64,000 bases of DNA from Pseudomonas sp. (GCA_030699825.1 JAUYKV010000062.1:62001-126000), one strand, 5' to 3'; shown: positions 27,459-37,063, numbered from the stretch's first letter. The notes: a model not told the origin generated them from the sequence alone. Numbers and translations are program-made.

Positions 27459-29567
27459 TCAGGCGGCCTCCACTTCGACCGGTACGCCATTGAGCGCGGC
27501 ATTGCCGGACAGGGCATCGAGCTGACGCTCGTCGGTCAGGTCGTTGGCGCTGGCGCCGGGCTGCGCAGCGGCAATGGCCAGTTGTACACCGGGGCGCGCA
27601 TGGCCCCAGCCGTGGGGCAGACTGACCACACCGGCCATCATCTCATCGCTGGCGACCACCTCCACTTCGATCATCCCGACCCGTGAGCGTACCCGCACCA
27701 GTTGACCGTCGATCAGGCCGCGCCGATCCAGATCGGCCGGATTCATCAGCAGTTGATGGCGCGGCTTGCCCTTCACCAGGCGGTGGTAGTTGTGCATCCA
27801 GGAGTTGTTGCTGCGCACATGGCGACGACCGATCAGCAGCAGGCCACCGGCCTCAGGCAGCGGCTGCGCGGCGAAGCGCGGCAGATCGCTCAGGAGCAGA
27901 GCCGGAGCGGCCTGGACGTGCTGGCCCGGGGTGCGCAAACGCGCTGCCAGGTTGGGCTTGAGCGCACCCAGGTCGATGCCATGGGGATGTTCCAACAGCG
28001 TGGCCACCGACAACTTATGCTCGGACTGGTCGCCATAGCGGCCCATGCGCAGGCCCATGTCGATGATTTGCGCCGGCGCCATGGTCGGCTTCAGTTCGAC
28101 GCCGAGCTTGCCGGCGAAGGCCTTGGCCAGGCCGACGAAGATTTCCCAGTCGTGCAGCGTGCCGGCCGGCTTATCCAGCACCGGCAGGTTGAAGCGGGCG
28201 ACGTTGCGCACGGCGAAGCTGTTGAAGGTCATGTCGTAGTGATCATGCTCCAGCGGCCCGGTGGGCGGCAGGATCAGGTCGGCGTAACGGGTGGTTTCGT
28301 TGATATAGGTGTCGATGCTGAGCATGAACTCCAGGCCGTCCAGTGCCTGCTCCAGCTGGCGGCCGTTGGGGGTCGAGAGCACCGGGTTGCCGGCGACCGT
28401 GACCAGGGCACGAATCTGCCCCTCGCCCGGCGTCAGCATCTCCTCGGCCAGGGCCGCGACCGGCAGTTCGCCGCCGTATTCCGGCAGGCCGGAGACGCGG
28501 CTGCGCCAGCGGTCGAAGTGGGTGCCGGAGCTGCCGGTGGTCAGGTCGATGGCCGCCTCGGTGCACAGCACCCCGCCCTCGCGGTCGAGGTTGCCGCTGA
28601 CCAGGTTGATCAACTGGATCAGCCAATGGCAGAGCGTGCCGAAGGCCTGGGTGGACACGCCCATGCGGCCATAGCACACCGCCTTGTCGGCGGCGGCGAA
28701 GTCGCGAGCCAACTGACGAATGGTTGCCGCCGGAACACCGCAGCGTTCGGCCATGGCCTCGGCGGTGAAGCCAGCGATGGCTTGGCGGGCCTCGTCCAGG
28801 CCGGTGACCGGCAGATGGCTGGCGCGGGTCAGGCCTTCTTCGAACAGGGTATTGAGCAGGCCGAACAGCAGCGCGGCATCCTCGCCCGGACGCACGAACA
28901 GGTGCTGATCGGCAATCGCCGCGGTCTCGCTGCGGCGCGGATCGACCACCACCACCTTGCCGCCGCGCGCCTTGATCGCCTTCAGGCGCTTCTCCACATC
29001 CGGCACGGTCATGATGCTGCCGTTGGAGGCCAGCGGGTTGCCGCCGAGGATCAGCATGAAGTCGGTGTGGTCGATATCGCAGATCGGCAGCAGGAAGCCG
29101 TGGCCGTACATCTGCAGGCTGACCAGGTGATGGGGCAGTTGATCCACCGAGGTGGCGGAAAAGCGGCTGCGGGTTTTGAGCAGGCCGAGGAAGTAGTTGC
29201 TGTGGGTCAACAACCCATAGTTATGCACGCTGGGGTTGCCCTGGTAGCTGGCCACGGCATTGGCGCCATGCCGCGCCTGGATATCGCCGAGGCGCTCGGC
29301 AACCAGAGCAAAGGCTTCATCCCACTCGATCGCCTGCCACTGGCTGCCGACCCGGCGCATGGGCTGGCGCAAACGGTCGGGATCGTTCTGGATATCCTGC
29401 AGGGCCACGGCCTTGGGGCAGATATGACCGCGACTGAAGCTGTCCAGGACGTCGCCCTTGATCGAATGGATCCGGGTCGAGCCGTCAGCCTGCAGCTCGG
29501 TCACGATGGTCAGGCCACAGATGGCCTCGCACAGATGGCACGCACGGTGGTGGAGGGTCTTGGTCAT
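27459..29567 (-). CDS. molybdopterin oxidoreductase, single-subunit
   Basis: A 702-residue protein of the DMSO reductase/formate dehydrogenase superfamily. An N-terminal [4Fe-4S] motif is intact: Cys10-x2-Cys13-x3-Cys17 and Cys50 ('HICPKA'). The central molybdopterin domain has 'GGNPLASNGS' and 'VVVDPRRSETAAIADQHLF' (MGD-binding), and the C-terminal molydopterin dinucleotide-binding beta-barrel is present ('MNPADLDRRGLIDGQLVRVR', 'SLPHGWGH'). No Tat signal is seen, so it is probably cytoplasmic. No electron-transfer or membrane partner gene is adjacent, and the substrate cannot be told from the sequence. The start is MTKTLHHRACHLC at 29567. Confidence 0.85.
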   Translation of the reverse strand: MTKTLHHRACHLCEAICGLTIVTELQADGSTRIHSIKGDVLDSFSRGHICPKAVALQDIQNDPDRLRQPMRRVGSQWQAIEWDEAFALVAERLGDIQARHGANAVASYQGNPSVHNYGLLTHSNYFLGLLKTRSRFSATSVDQLPHHLVSLQMYGHGFLLPICDIDHTDFMLILGGNPLASNGSIMTVPDVEKRLKAIKARGGKVVVVDPRRSETAAIADQHLFVRPGEDAALLFGLLNTLFEEGLTRASHLPVTGLDEARQAIAGFTAEAMAERCGVPAATIRQLARDFAAADKAVCYGRMGVSTQAFGTLCHWLIQLINLVSGNLDREGGVLCTEAAIDLTTGSSGTHFDRWRSRVSGLPEYGGELPVAALAEEMLTPGEGQIRALVTVAGNPVLSTPNGRQLEQALDGLEFMLSIDTYINETTRYADLILPPTGPLEHDHYDMTFNSFAVRNVARFNLPVLDKPAGTLHDWEIFVGLAKAFAGKLGVELKPTMAPAQIIDMGLRMGRYGDQSEHKLSVATLLEHPHGIDLGALKPNLAARLRTPGQHVQAAPALLLSDLPRFAAQPLPEAGGLLLIGRRHVRSNNSWMHNYHRLVKGKPRHQLLMNPADLDRRGLIDGQLVRVRSRVGMIEVEVVASDEMMAGVVSLPHGWGHARPGVQLAIAAAQPGASANDLTDERQLDALSGNAALNGVPVEVEAA

Positions 29568-29882
29568 GGCCTGGCCTCATCTTCTTGTTCAAAACGACCG
29601 CGATGGTCGGCACGCACATGACTATGGAGACTGGCGGGGGACGGCACCAGCAGCGTTCGCCTGGTGAATCGACCGGCATCATGCCGGCCGATTCGACACA
29701 GCCACGCCGCGGTTCTGAACAGACATGAACATCCGGACAATTTGCGCCTGCTCGGCATTTCCTTATAAGATCGCGCCTTCCCCGTTTCGTCGCACTGTGC
29801 GGCTCCCAGCCGTAGGTTCTGCCGTTTTCCCTGTTAAACCCGGCCCTTGAACCTGCGCCCTGTTGTCAAAAGGTAGTTAACG
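29568..29882. other. 315-bp divergent regulatory region between the molybdoenzyme gene and argF
   Basis: It contains the argF promoter described below and must hold the promoter of the oppositely oriented oxidoreductase gene, for which I see no clear boxes. I looked for the ArgR pattern TGTCGC-N8-AA known from P. aeruginosa and found only a partial GTCGC at 29791. No gene. Confidence 0.45.
29742..29769 (+). promoter_or_regulatory. candidate sigma70 promoter of argF
   Basis: TTGCGC (29742-29747), a 16-bp spacer and TATAAG (29764-29769), about 110 bp before the argF start. Confidence 0.5.
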
Positions 29883-30803
29883 ATGAGCGCAAGACACTTT
29901 CTCTCGCTGAAGGACTGCACACCGCAAGAACTGGTGAGCCTGATCCGCCGCGGCATGGAGCTGAAGGACTTGCGCAACCGTGGCGTGCTGTTCGAGCCGC
30001 TGAAGAACCGCGTGCTGGGAATGATTTTCGAGAAAGCCTCGACCCGTACCCGCCTGTCGTTCGAGGCGGGCATGATCCAACTGGGTGGCCAGGCGATCTT
30101 CCTTTCGCCACGCGACACCCAGCTCGGCCGCGGCGAACCGATCGGCGATGCCGCCATCGTCATGTCGCGCATGCTCGATGCGGTGATGATCCGCACCTTT
30201 GCCCACAGCACCCTGACCGAGTTCGCGGCGAATTCGCGGGTACCGGTGATCAACGGCCTGTCCGACGACCTGCACCCCTGCCAGCTACTGGCCGACATGC
30301 AGACCTTCCACGAGCAGCGCGGCAGCATCAAAGGCAAGACCGTGGCCTGGATCGGCGATGGCAACAACATGTGCAACTCTTATATAGAAGCGGCCGAGCA
30401 ATTCGACTTCCGACTGCGCGTCGCCTGCCCCGAGGGCTACGAACCGCCCGCCGGGTTCCTGGCCACTGCCGGCGATCGGGTGCAAGTCCTGCGCGACCCG
30501 CGCGAGGCGGTGGCCGGCGCACACCTGGTGAGCACCGATGTCTGGGCCTCGATGGGCCAGGAGGAAGAGATCGCCGAGCGCCTCAAGCTGTTCGCCCCCT
30601 ATCAGGTCAACCGTGCCCTGCTCGATGCCGCCGCCGCAGACGTGCTGTTCCTGCACTGCCTGCCAGCCCACCGTGGCGAGGAAATCAGTCAGGATCTACT
30701 CGACGACCCGCGCTCAGCGGCCTGGGATCAAGCGGAAAACCGCCTGCATGCGCAGAAGGCCTTGCTCGAGTTTCTGGTCGAGCCGGCGTACCACCACGCA
30801 TGA
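29883..30803 (+). CDS. argF: ornithine carbamoyltransferase, anabolic
   Basis: A 306-residue enzyme that makes citrulline from ornithine and carbamoyl phosphate. Carbamoyl-phosphate motif STRTR is at residues 53-57; '[11 protein letters not shown]' and the ornithine-loop '[12 protein letters not shown]' are intact. The length and sequence agree with the anabolic trimeric ArgF of Pseudomonas (PA3537), not the catabolic ArcB. Together with argG in this window it covers two consecutive arginine steps. The stop overlaps the start of the ABC ATPase gene. Confidence 0.96.
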   Translation: MSARHFLSLKDCTPQELVSLIRRGMELKDLRNRGVLFEPLKNRVLGMIFEKASTRTRLSFEAGMIQLGGQAIFLSPRDTQLGRGEPIGDAAIVMSRMLDAVMIRTFAHSTLTEFAANSRVPVINGLSDDLHPCQLLADMQTFHEQRGSIKGKTVAWIGDGNNMCNSYIEAAEQFDFRLRVACPEGYEPPAGFLATAGDRVQVLRDPREAVAGAHLVSTDVWASMGQEEEIAERLKLFAPYQVNRALLDAAAADVLFLHCLPAHRGEEISQDLLDDPRSAAWDQAENRLHAQKALLEFLVEPAYHHA

Positions 30804-31909
30804 GCCAACCCCTGCTGCTGAACCTGCGCGACCTGAGCTGTGGTTACAACGAACACAAGGTGGTGCAGGACCTCAACCTGCACCTCAATGCCGGCGACAT
30901 CGGCTGCCTGCTCGGCCCGTCCGGTTGTGGCAAGACCACCACCCTGCGCGCCATCGCCGGCTTCGAACCGGTGGCCGAAGGCGAGATCCAGTTGGCCGAC
31001 GAAGTGATCTCCCGCGCCGGTTTTACCCTGGCCCCGGAGAAGCGCCGGATCGGCATGGTGTTCCAGGATTACGCGCTGTTTCCGCACCTGAGCGTGGCCG
31101 AGAACGTCGCCTTCGGTATTCGCCAGCAGGCCAACTGCCAACGCATCACCGACGAACTGCTGGAACTGGTCAAACTCGGCCACCTGGGCAAGCGCCATCC
31201 CCACGAGCTGTCCGGCGGCCAGCAACAACGCGTGGCCCTGGCCCGCGCCCTGGCCCCGGAGCCGCGCCTGCTGCTGCTCGACGAACCTTTCTCCAACCTC
31301 GATGGCGAGTTGCGTCGACGCCTGAGTCACGAGGTCCGCGACATCCTCAAGGCCCGCGGCACCAGCGCCATCCTGGTGACTCACGATCAGGAAGAGGCCT
31401 TCGCCGTCAGCGATCATGTCGGGGTCTTTCATGAGGGGCGACTGCAGCAGTGGGACACCCCGTACAACCTCTACCACGAGCCGCTGACGCCATTCGTCGC
31501 CAGCTTCATCGGCCAGGGCTACTTCATCCGCGGCCAGTTGCTCAGCCCCGATTCAGTGCAGACCGAACTCGGCCTGATTCGCGGTAACCGCGCCTACACT
31601 TGGGCCAGCGGCAGCGCGGTGGATGTGCTGCTGCGCCCGGACGATATCGTCTACGACCCCAACAGCGAACTGAAAGCGCTGATTGTCGGCAAGACCTTCC
31701 TCGGCGCCGCCACCCTGTATCGCCTGCAACTGGCCACCGGCAGCCTGCTGGAATCGCTGTTCCCCAGCCATGCCGACCTCCAGCCCGGGACCAACGTCGG
31801 CATCCGCGTGGCTGCCGATCACCTGGTGGTGTTCCCCGCCCCCGGTAGCATCGCCGCCCAGGTCAAGCTGGGCGATTCCGGCGTGCGCCGCTACAGCAGC
31901 GCCAGCTGA
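30800..31909 (+). CDS. ABC transporter ATP-binding protein (FbpC/PotA-like)
   Basis: A 369-residue ATPase: Walker A 'GPSGCGKTT' at 39-47, signature '[15 protein letters not shown]' near 135-149, Walker B '[12 protein letters not shown]' near 155-166, and a C-terminal TOBE-type domain from about 240. This layout is typical of ATPases for iron(III), polyamine or sulfate/thiosulfate importers. It matches the gene following argF in P. aeruginosa (PA3538). ATG 30800 overlaps the argF stop (ATGA), so it is co-translated with argF, yet no permease or binding-protein gene is nearby. The substrate is unknown; an effect on arginine-related uptake is only suggested by linkage. Confidence 0.85.
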   Translation: MSQPLLLNLRDLSCGYNEHKVVQDLNLHLNAGDIGCLLGPSGCGKTTTLRAIAGFEPVAEGEIQLADEVISRAGFTLAPEKRRIGMVFQDYALFPHLSVAENVAFGIRQQANCQRITDELLELVKLGHLGKRHPHELSGGQQQRVALARALAPEPRLLLLDEPFSNLDGELRRRLSHEVRDILKARGTSAILVTHDQEEAFAVSDHVGVFHEGRLQQWDTPYNLYHEPLTPFVASFIGQGYFIRGQLLSPDSVQTELGLIRGNRAYTWASGSAVDVLLRPDDIVYDPNSELKALIVGKTFLGAATLYRLQLATGSLLESLFPSHADLQPGTNVGIRVAADHLVVFPAPGSIAAQVKLGDSGVRRYSSAS

Positions 31910-31925
31910 GTCCGGGCGCAGGATG

Positions 31926-31971
31926 AATGTCGGAGATCAACGCTGCACTGTCTGCGGCGAGTGACACCCTG
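31926..31971 (+). repeat. dispersed repeat family 2, partial copy
   Basis: Only the right half is present: 'CTGCACTGTCTGCGGCGAGT' and 'GACACCCTG', 70 bp in front of the fuller copy at 31996-32088, giving two right ends in tandem. Confidence 0.7.
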
Positions 31972-31995
31972 ATATGAATTGTGGACTGCCAGGCC

Positions 31996-32088
31996 ATAGG
32001 GCGGCTTCGGCGCGCAGCGACAACCCGCCAGCTTTTGGGTCGCGCCGATAATCCATGGTGCACTGCCTGCGGCGAGTGACACCCTGCG
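31996..32088 (+). repeat. dispersed repeat family 2, copy 2
   Basis: Shares the ordered blocks 'CGACAACCCGCCAGCTTTTG', 'CGCGCCGA' and 'CCATGGTGCACTGCCTGCGG' plus 'CGAGTGACACCCTG' with 35179-35259 and, inverted, with 7452-7530. It fills the gap between the ABC ATPase gene and the convergent glpK. Confidence 0.8.
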
Positions 32089-32139
32089 GGCACTGTGAGG
32101 TTTTTTCGCGATGTTGGCTCATCCTTCTTTCCCCATCTC

Positions 32140-33627
32140 TCAACCCTCGCTACGCACCCGCTGCACGGCATCCAGCCAGCCGTGGTAAAGCTTGCTGCGG
32201 TGCTCCGCACTCATCCGCGGCTCGAAGCGCTGCTGGCGCTGCCAATGCCCGGCGATCTCGTCGAGATCGCGGTAGACGCCCGCCTTGAGCCCGGCCAGGT
32301 AGGCCACGCCGAGGGCAGTGGTTTCAGTGACCTCGGGGCGCTCGACCGGCACCCCGAGGATGTCGGCGAGAAACTGCATGACCCAGTTGTTCTCCACCAT
32401 GCCGCCATCCACCCGCAGCGCGCTCGGCTCGGCGGCGCCGTCCTGACGCATGGCCTCGAGCAGGTCGCGGGTCTGGTAGCAGACCGACTGCAGGCCGGCG
32501 GTGACGATTTCCTTGATCCCGGTGTCGCGGGTCAGGCCGAAGATCGCGCCGCGCGCCTTCGGATCCCAGTAAGGCGCGCCCAGGCCGGTAAACGCCGGCA
32601 CCAGGTAGACCCCGCAGGCATCGCCGGTCTGCTCGGCCAGGGCCTCGCTGTCGCGCGCATGGCTGATCAACTTGATGCCGTCACGCAGCCACTGCACCGC
32701 CGCGCCGGCAACGAAGATGCTGCCCTCCACCGCATAGGTGACCTTGCCGTCCAGGCGGTAACCGACGGTGGTGAGCAGACGGTTTTTCGAGGCCACCGGA
32801 GTCGCGCCGGTGTTCTGGATCATGAAGCAGCCGGTGCCGTAGGTGCTCTTGACCATGCCCGGCTGGAAACAGGTCTGACCGATCAGCGCGGCCTGCTGAT
32901 CGCCGGCCATGCCCAGCACCGGAATCGGCGCACCGAGCAGCTCGGCCTCGATGATGCCGAAGTCGGCGGCGCAATCCAGCACCTCGGGCAACAGACTGGG
33001 CGGAATGTCCAGCAACGCCAGCATCTCTGCATCCCACTGCTGGGTATGGATATTGAACAGCAGGGTGCGCGAGGCATTGGTCGCGTCGGTCTTGTGCGAC
33101 TTGCCGCCGGTCAGGCGCCACAGCAGGAAGCTGTCCACGGTGCCGAAGCGCAGTTCGCCACGCTCGGCCCGCACCCGCGCGCCGGCGACGTTATCGAGGA
33201 TCCAGCGCAACTTGGTGCCGGAGAAATAGGGGTCGATCAGCAGGCCGGTATTGGCCGCCACTGTCGCCTCGTGGCCGGCGGCCTTGAGCTCGGCACAGTA
33301 ATCGGCGGTGCGCCGGTCCTGCCAGACGATGGCCGGATGAATCGGGATGCCGGTCGCAGCGTCCCACACCAGGGTAGTCTCACGCTGGTTGGTGATGCCG
33401 ATGGCGGCGATCTGGCTGGCCGCCAGGCCGCCCTGTTTCAACGCCGCACGGCAGACCTCGAGGGTGCTCTGCCAGATTTCCTCGCCGTCGTGCTCGACCC
33501 AGCCGTCCTGCGGAAAGTACTGTTTGAACTCCTGCTGCGCTCGCGCCAGCGGCTGGCCCTGGGTATTGAAGACGATGGCGCGGCTGCTGGTGGTACCTTG
33601 GTCGATGGCGAGCAGGTAGTCGGACAT
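32140..33627 (-). CDS. glpK: glycerol kinase
   Basis: A 495-residue FGGY-family kinase forming sn-glycerol 3-phosphate from glycerol. Marks: '[14 protein letters not shown]' (phosphate 1 loop), 'GITNQRETT', 'IVWQDRRT' (glycerol site), '[13 protein letters not shown]' and the C-terminal '[15 protein letters not shown]'. Start [16 protein letters not shown] at 33627 has AAGGAA upstream. No aquaglyceroporin gene (glpF) precedes it; upstream on the same strand is ybaK, 62 bp away. It likely responds to GlpR, encoded divergently 0.7 kb upstream, but no operator was seen directly before glpK. Confidence 0.96.
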   Translation of the reverse strand: MSDYLLAIDQGTTSSRAIVFNTQGQPLARAQQEFKQYFPQDGWVEHDGEEIWQSTLEVCRAALKQGGLAASQIAAIGITNQRETTLVWDAATGIPIHPAIVWQDRRTADYCAELKAAGHEATVAANTGLLIDPYFSGTKLRWILDNVAGARVRAERGELRFGTVDSFLLWRLTGGKSHKTDATNASRTLLFNIHTQQWDAEMLALLDIPPSLLPEVLDCAADFGIIEAELLGAPIPVLGMAGDQQAALIGQTCFQPGMVKSTYGTGCFMIQNTGATPVASKNRLLTTVGYRLDGKVTYAVEGSIFVAGAAVQWLRDGIKLISHARDSEALAEQTGDACGVYLVPAFTGLGAPYWDPKARGAIFGLTRDTGIKEIVTAGLQSVCYQTRDLLEAMRQDGAAEPSALRVDGGMVENNWVMQFLADILGVPVERPEVTETTALGVAYLAGLKAGVYRDLDEIAGHWQRQQRFEPRMSAEHRSKLYHGWLDAVQRVRSEG

Positions 33628-33689
33628 GTGGATTCCTTGTTGTTATGCGGATAGATCAAGTAGCGCCATAGTGGGCCGGGACGCGCGGC

Positions 33690-34160
33690 TCATTGCCGGC
33701 CGATGACGGCGAAACCGGCCTGGGTCAGTTGCGCCAGCACCTCGGCCGCCAGTTCCACCTCCAGCCCACGCCGCCCGGCGCTGACGAAAATGGTTGGATA
33801 CTGTTGCGCCGAGGCGTCGATATAGGTGCGCAGCCGCTTCTTCTGCCCCAGCGGGCTGATGCCGCCGAGCAGATAGCCGGTGGCGCGTTGCGCCGCCGCG
33901 GGGTCGGCCATGTCGGCCTTCTTCACCCCGGCGGCCTGGGCCAGGGCCTTCAGGTCGAGGCTGCCGGCCACCGGCACCACGGCCACCAGCAATTCGCCTT
34001 TTTCGCTGGCCGCGAGTAGGGTCTTGAACACCCGCAGCGGCTCGAGATCGAGTTTTTCAGCCGCCTCCAGGCCATAGGAAGCGGCCTTGGGATCATGGCT
34101 GTAGCTGTGCACCCGATGGGCAGCCTTATGTTTTTTCAGTAGATCGATAGCGGGAGTCAT
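33690..34160 (-). CDS. ybaK: Cys-tRNA(Pro)/Cys-tRNA(Cys) deacylase YbaK
   Basis: A 156-residue YbaK/EbsC-family protein that hydrolyses mischarged Cys-tRNA(Pro). The conserved Lys in 'LRVFKTLLAA' and the 'GGISPLGQKKRLRTYID' loop match the family. ATG 34160 (MTPAIDLLKKHK) is the usual family start; an upstream TTG at 34178 is possible, and neither has a clear ribosome site. It lies 62 bp upstream of glpK on the same strand, so the two may share a transcript. Confidence 0.9.
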   Translation of the reverse strand: MTPAIDLLKKHKAAHRVHSYSHDPKAASYGLEAAEKLDLEPLRVFKTLLAASEKGELLVAVVPVAGSLDLKALAQAAGVKKADMADPAAAQRATGYLLGGISPLGQKKRLRTYIDASAQQYPTIFVSAGRRGLEVELAAEVLAQLTQAGFAVIGRQ

Positions 34161-34299
34161 GTTCGAATGTGAAAACAATTGATGAAGTCTGCGTACCTTA
34201 GCCGAAAAAACTGCCAGGAGCAGTTTTTAACGTCGCGCAGCGACGGCCCGAGGGTGGCCGCCATGGATGGCAGGCCATAAAATTTGCCGAACGGCAGCC

Positions 34300-34305
34300 T
34301 ATAAT
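34300..34305 (+). promoter_or_regulatory. candidate -10 box of glpR
   Basis: A perfect TATAAT 26 bp before the glpR start. No good -35 is seen at the expected spacing (ATAAAA at 34277), so the promoter assignment is tentative. Confidence 0.4.
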
Positions 34306-34331
34306 GCCGTGCACAACAAGGATCGCTCCCC

Positions 34332-35090
34332 ATGACCCTGGCACCGCGCCAACACGACATTCTCAACCTCGCCCGCGAGCGTGGCTACGTCAGCATCGAC
34401 GAACTGGCCCAGGCCTTTGCCGTCACTCCGCAGACCATCCGCCGCGACATCAACCAGCTGGCCGAGCAGGGCCTGCTGCGGCGCACCCATGGCGGCGCGG
34501 CGAGCGAAGCCTCGAGCACCCAGAACACCGCCTACGCTATGCGCGCCGGACAGATGCGCGAGGAGAAGCAGCGCATCGCCGAGGCCATCGCCACGCACAT
34601 TCCCGACCACGCCTCGTTGTTCATCAACATCGGTACCACCACCGAAGCGATCGCCCGCGAATTGCTCAAGCGCAAGAGCCTGAAGATCATCACCAACAAC
34701 CTGCACGTCGCTGCTCAGCTTAGCGCCAAGGCAGATTTCGAGGTGCTGGTGGCCGGCGGCACGGTGCGCAGCGACGGCGGTATCGTCGGCCAGGCGACGG
34801 TGGATTTCATCCAGCAGTTCAAGGTCGACTTCGCTCTGGTCGGCATCAGCGGCATCGACGAGGACGGCAGCCTGCTCGACTTCGACTACCAGGAGGTGCG
34901 GGTGTCCCAGGCGATCATCGACAATGCCCGTCAGGTTTTTCTCGCCGCCGACTCGAGCAAATTCGGGCGCAATGCCGTGGTGCGTCTGGGCTCGATCACC
35001 CTGGTCGACCGCGTGTTCACCGACGCACCGCCCTCAGTGACGATCAGCCGCCTGCTGGCCGAGCACGAGGTGCAGCTGGATCTGGTCTGA
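34332..35090 (+). CDS. glpR: glycerol-3-phosphate regulon repressor (DeoR family)
   Basis: A 252-residue repressor: N-terminal winged helix with the DeoR signature ('[20 protein letters not shown]' then '[18 protein letters not shown]'), residues 18-57, and a C-terminal sugar-phosphate sensor domain ('[15 protein letters not shown]', 'TNNLHVA', 'VAGGTVR'). GlpR is released from DNA by glycerol 3-phosphate. It sits between ybaK/glpK (divergent) and glpD (same strand, 411 bp downstream); an excellent GlpR-type operator precedes glpD. Confidence 0.94.
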   Translation: MTLAPRQHDILNLARERGYVSIDELAQAFAVTPQTIRRDINQLAEQGLLRRTHGGAASEASSTQNTAYAMRAGQMREEKQRIAEAIATHIPDHASLFINIGTTTEAIARELLKRKSLKIITNNLHVAAQLSAKADFEVLVAGGTVRSDGGIVGQATVDFIQQFKVDFALVGISGIDEDGSLLDFDYQEVRVSQAIIDNARQVFLAADSSKFGRNAVVRLGSITLVDRVFTDAPPSVTISRLLAEHEVQLDLV

Positions 35091-35178
35091 ACGGCTGTGA
35101 AAAAACTCTCGCCTACTGCGACCGCTGCAAACATCGGTAGTCCGTTCGGAACGTAGGGCGGCCGGGGCGCCGTCCGTT

Positions 35179-35259
35179 CGGAGCGCAGCGACAACCCGCC
35201 AGCTTTATGCCGCGCCGCTGAGCCATGGTGCACTGCCTGCGGCGAGTGACACCCTACGG
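35179..35259 (+). repeat. dispersed repeat family 2, copy 3
   Basis: 'GGAGCGCAGCGACAACCCGC', 'CAGCTTTATGCCGCGCCG' and 'CCATGGTGCACTGCCTGCGG' plus 'CGAGTGACACCCTACGG' match copies at 31996 and 7452 (inverted). The first half of the preceding stretch (35152-35178, GTAGGGCGGCC) is also shared in part with 31996. Confidence 0.8.
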
Positions 35260-35450
35260 ATCGCCAAAAACGCCGGCTGCGGCGTTGCGCTCGATATTTT
35301 TACAACCGCCGGGCGTGTAAAAAACGCTCGGCGGCTGCGACCAGTGGCTTCACCAGCGCCAAGCGGCAAACCATCCCGGGAACATTCAACAACCACTCGG
35401 CAGCAAAATCGTGCGGCGGGCTGGCGAAGCCGGGCATATTCGACTAGCAT

Positions 35451-35470
35451 ATTTTCGAAACCGAACATAA
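35451..35470 (+). promoter_or_regulatory. GlpR operator in front of glpD
   Basis: ATTTTCGAAACCGAACATAA matches 15 of 20 positions of the E. coli-type GlpR operator ATGTTCGATAACGAACATTT, including the TTCGA/CGAACAT core. A second partial element (TTCACTTTCGACTTT) follows at 35477. It lies 31 bp before the glpD start. Confidence 0.75.
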
Positions 35471-35501
35471 CCAAGTTCACTTTCGACTTTACGGTGCCGC
35501 C

Positions 35502-37043
35502 ATGCCTCCTCGCCCCAAGCACATTGCCCCTGTCGCCGAAGTCTACGATCTGGCGGTCGTCGGTGGCGGCATCAATGGCGTCGGCATCGCCGCCGATGCA
35601 GCCGGTCGCGGCCTGTCGGTATTCCTTTGCGAAAAGGACGACCTGGCCGAACACACCTCCTCGGCCAGCAGCAAGCTGATCCACGGCGGCCTGCGCTACC
35701 TGGAACACTACGAGTTCCGCCTGGTGCGCGAAGCCCTGGCCGAACGCGAGGTGCTGCTGGCCAAGGCACCGCATATCGTCAAGCCGCTGCGCTTCATCCT
35801 GCCGCACCGCCCGCACCTGCGCCCGGCCTGGATGATCCGTGCCGGCCTGTTCCTCTACGACCACCTCGGCAAGCGCGAGAAACTGCCCGCCTCACGCAGC
35901 CTGCGCTTCGGCCCCGGCAGCCCGCTGAAGACGGAGATAACCCGCGGTTTCGAATACTCCGACTGCTGGGTCGACGACGCCCGCCTGGTGGTGCTCAACG
36001 CCATGGCCGCCCGCGAACAGGGGGCCCATGTGCACACTCGCACCCGTTGCGTCAGCGCACGGCGCAGCAAGGGCTTGTGGCATATGCACATGGAGCGCGT
36101 CGATGGCAGCCTGTTCTCGATCCGCGCCCGCGCCCTGGCCAATGCCGCCGGCCCCTGGGTGGCGCGCTTTATCCGCGACGATCTCAAGCAGGCCTCGCCC
36201 TATGGCATCCGCCTGATCCAGGGCAGCCACATCATCGTGCCGAAGCTGTTCGACGGTGAGCAGGCCTATATCCTGCAGAACGAAGACCGCCGTATCGTCT
36301 TCGCCATCCCCTACCTGGAACGCTTCACCCTGATCGGCACCACCGACCGCGAATACACCGGTGATCCGGCCAAGGTGGCGATCAACGAGGAAGAAATCGA
36401 CTACCTGCTGAGCGTGGTCAACACCCATTTCAAGCAGCAACTGCAGCGCACGGACATCCTGCATACCTATGCCGGTGTGCGCCCACTGTGCGACGACGAG
36501 TCCGACCAGCCCTCCGCCATCACCCGCGACTACACCCTGGCCCTGTCCGGCCAGCCGGGCGAGGCGCCGCTGCTCTCGGTGTTCGGCGGCAAGCTGACCA
36601 CCTACCGCAAGCTGGCGGAAGCGGCGCTGGCGCACTTGGCGCCGCACTTCCCGCAGATGAAACCGCGCTGGACCGCCAGCGCCCTGCTCCCCGGCGCGGA
36701 AAACCTGGAAAGCCAAAGCGCCATGGTCGCAGCCCTGTGCGCACGCTTCGGCTGGCTGCCGACCGCCCTCGCCCGGCGCTGGGCCAGTTGTTATGGCAGC
36801 CGCAGCTGGGTCCTGCTCGAGGGCGTGCAGGAATTGAGTGACCTCGGCGAACACCTGGGTGGCGGCCTCTATGCGCGCGAAGTGGATTACCTGTGCCAGC
36901 ACGAATGGGCCATGCAAAGCGCCGATATCCTTTGGCGGCGGACCAAGCTGGGATTGTTCATGACGCCCTCACAGCAGGCGCGGCTGGCCCGCTACTTGCG
37001 CGTGCATTCGCCTAACAGCCCGCAAGACGCCCACGCGGCCTGA
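35502..37043 (+). CDS. glpD: aerobic glycerol-3-phosphate dehydrogenase
   Basis: A 513-residue membrane-associated flavoenzyme that oxidises glycerol 3-phosphate to dihydroxyacetone phosphate and passes electrons to quinone. The FAD-binding Rossmann motif 'LAVVGGGINGVGIAADAAGR' is at about residues 17-36; 'SSKLIHGGLRYLE' and 'TYAGVRPL' are further family motifs. Start ATG 35502 (MPPRPKHIAPVAEVYDL). Likely repressed by GlpR from the operator at 35451. It ends in the terminator at 37064. Confidence 0.96.
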   Translation: MPPRPKHIAPVAEVYDLAVVGGGINGVGIAADAAGRGLSVFLCEKDDLAEHTSSASSKLIHGGLRYLEHYEFRLVREALAEREVLLAKAPHIVKPLRFILPHRPHLRPAWMIRAGLFLYDHLGKREKLPASRSLRFGPGSPLKTEITRGFEYSDCWVDDARLVVLNAMAAREQGAHVHTRTRCVSARRSKGLWHMHMERVDGSLFSIRARALANAAGPWVARFIRDDLKQASPYGIRLIQGSHIIVPKLFDGEQAYILQNEDRRIVFAIPYLERFTLIGTTDREYTGDPAKVAINEEEIDYLLSVVNTHFKQQLQRTDILHTYAGVRPLCDDESDQPSAITRDYTLALSGQPGEAPLLSVFGGKLTTYRKLAEAALAHLAPHFPQMKPRWTASALLPGAENLESQSAMVAALCARFGWLPTALARRWASCYGSRSWVLLEGVQELSDLGEHLGGGLYAREVDYLCQHEWAMQSADILWRRTKLGLFMTPSQQARLARYLRVHSPNSPQDAHAA

Positions 37044-37063
37044 CTAACTCTGGCTATCCCTTC

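Larger units (their letters stand above)
35091..35501. other. 411-bp region between glpR and glpD
   Basis: It contains the third copy of repeat family 2 (35179-35259) and, near its right end, the GlpR-type operator (35451-35470). The middle part (35265-35440) shows no gene or repeat that I recognise, apart from a short 'CCGGGCGTGTAAAAAACGCTCGG' hairpin near 35307 (arms CCG.GCG/CGCTCGG). Confidence 0.5.

Noticed and set aside
27702..29621. 639-codon plus-strand frame opposite the molybdopterin oxidoreductase
   Set aside because: The minus-strand protein has intact cluster and cofactor motifs; this frame is low-complexity His/Gln/Gly/Ala-rich.
29700..29882. ArgR binding site before argF
   Set aside because: Only a partial GTCGC was found, not the TGTCGC-N8-AA pattern in tandem.
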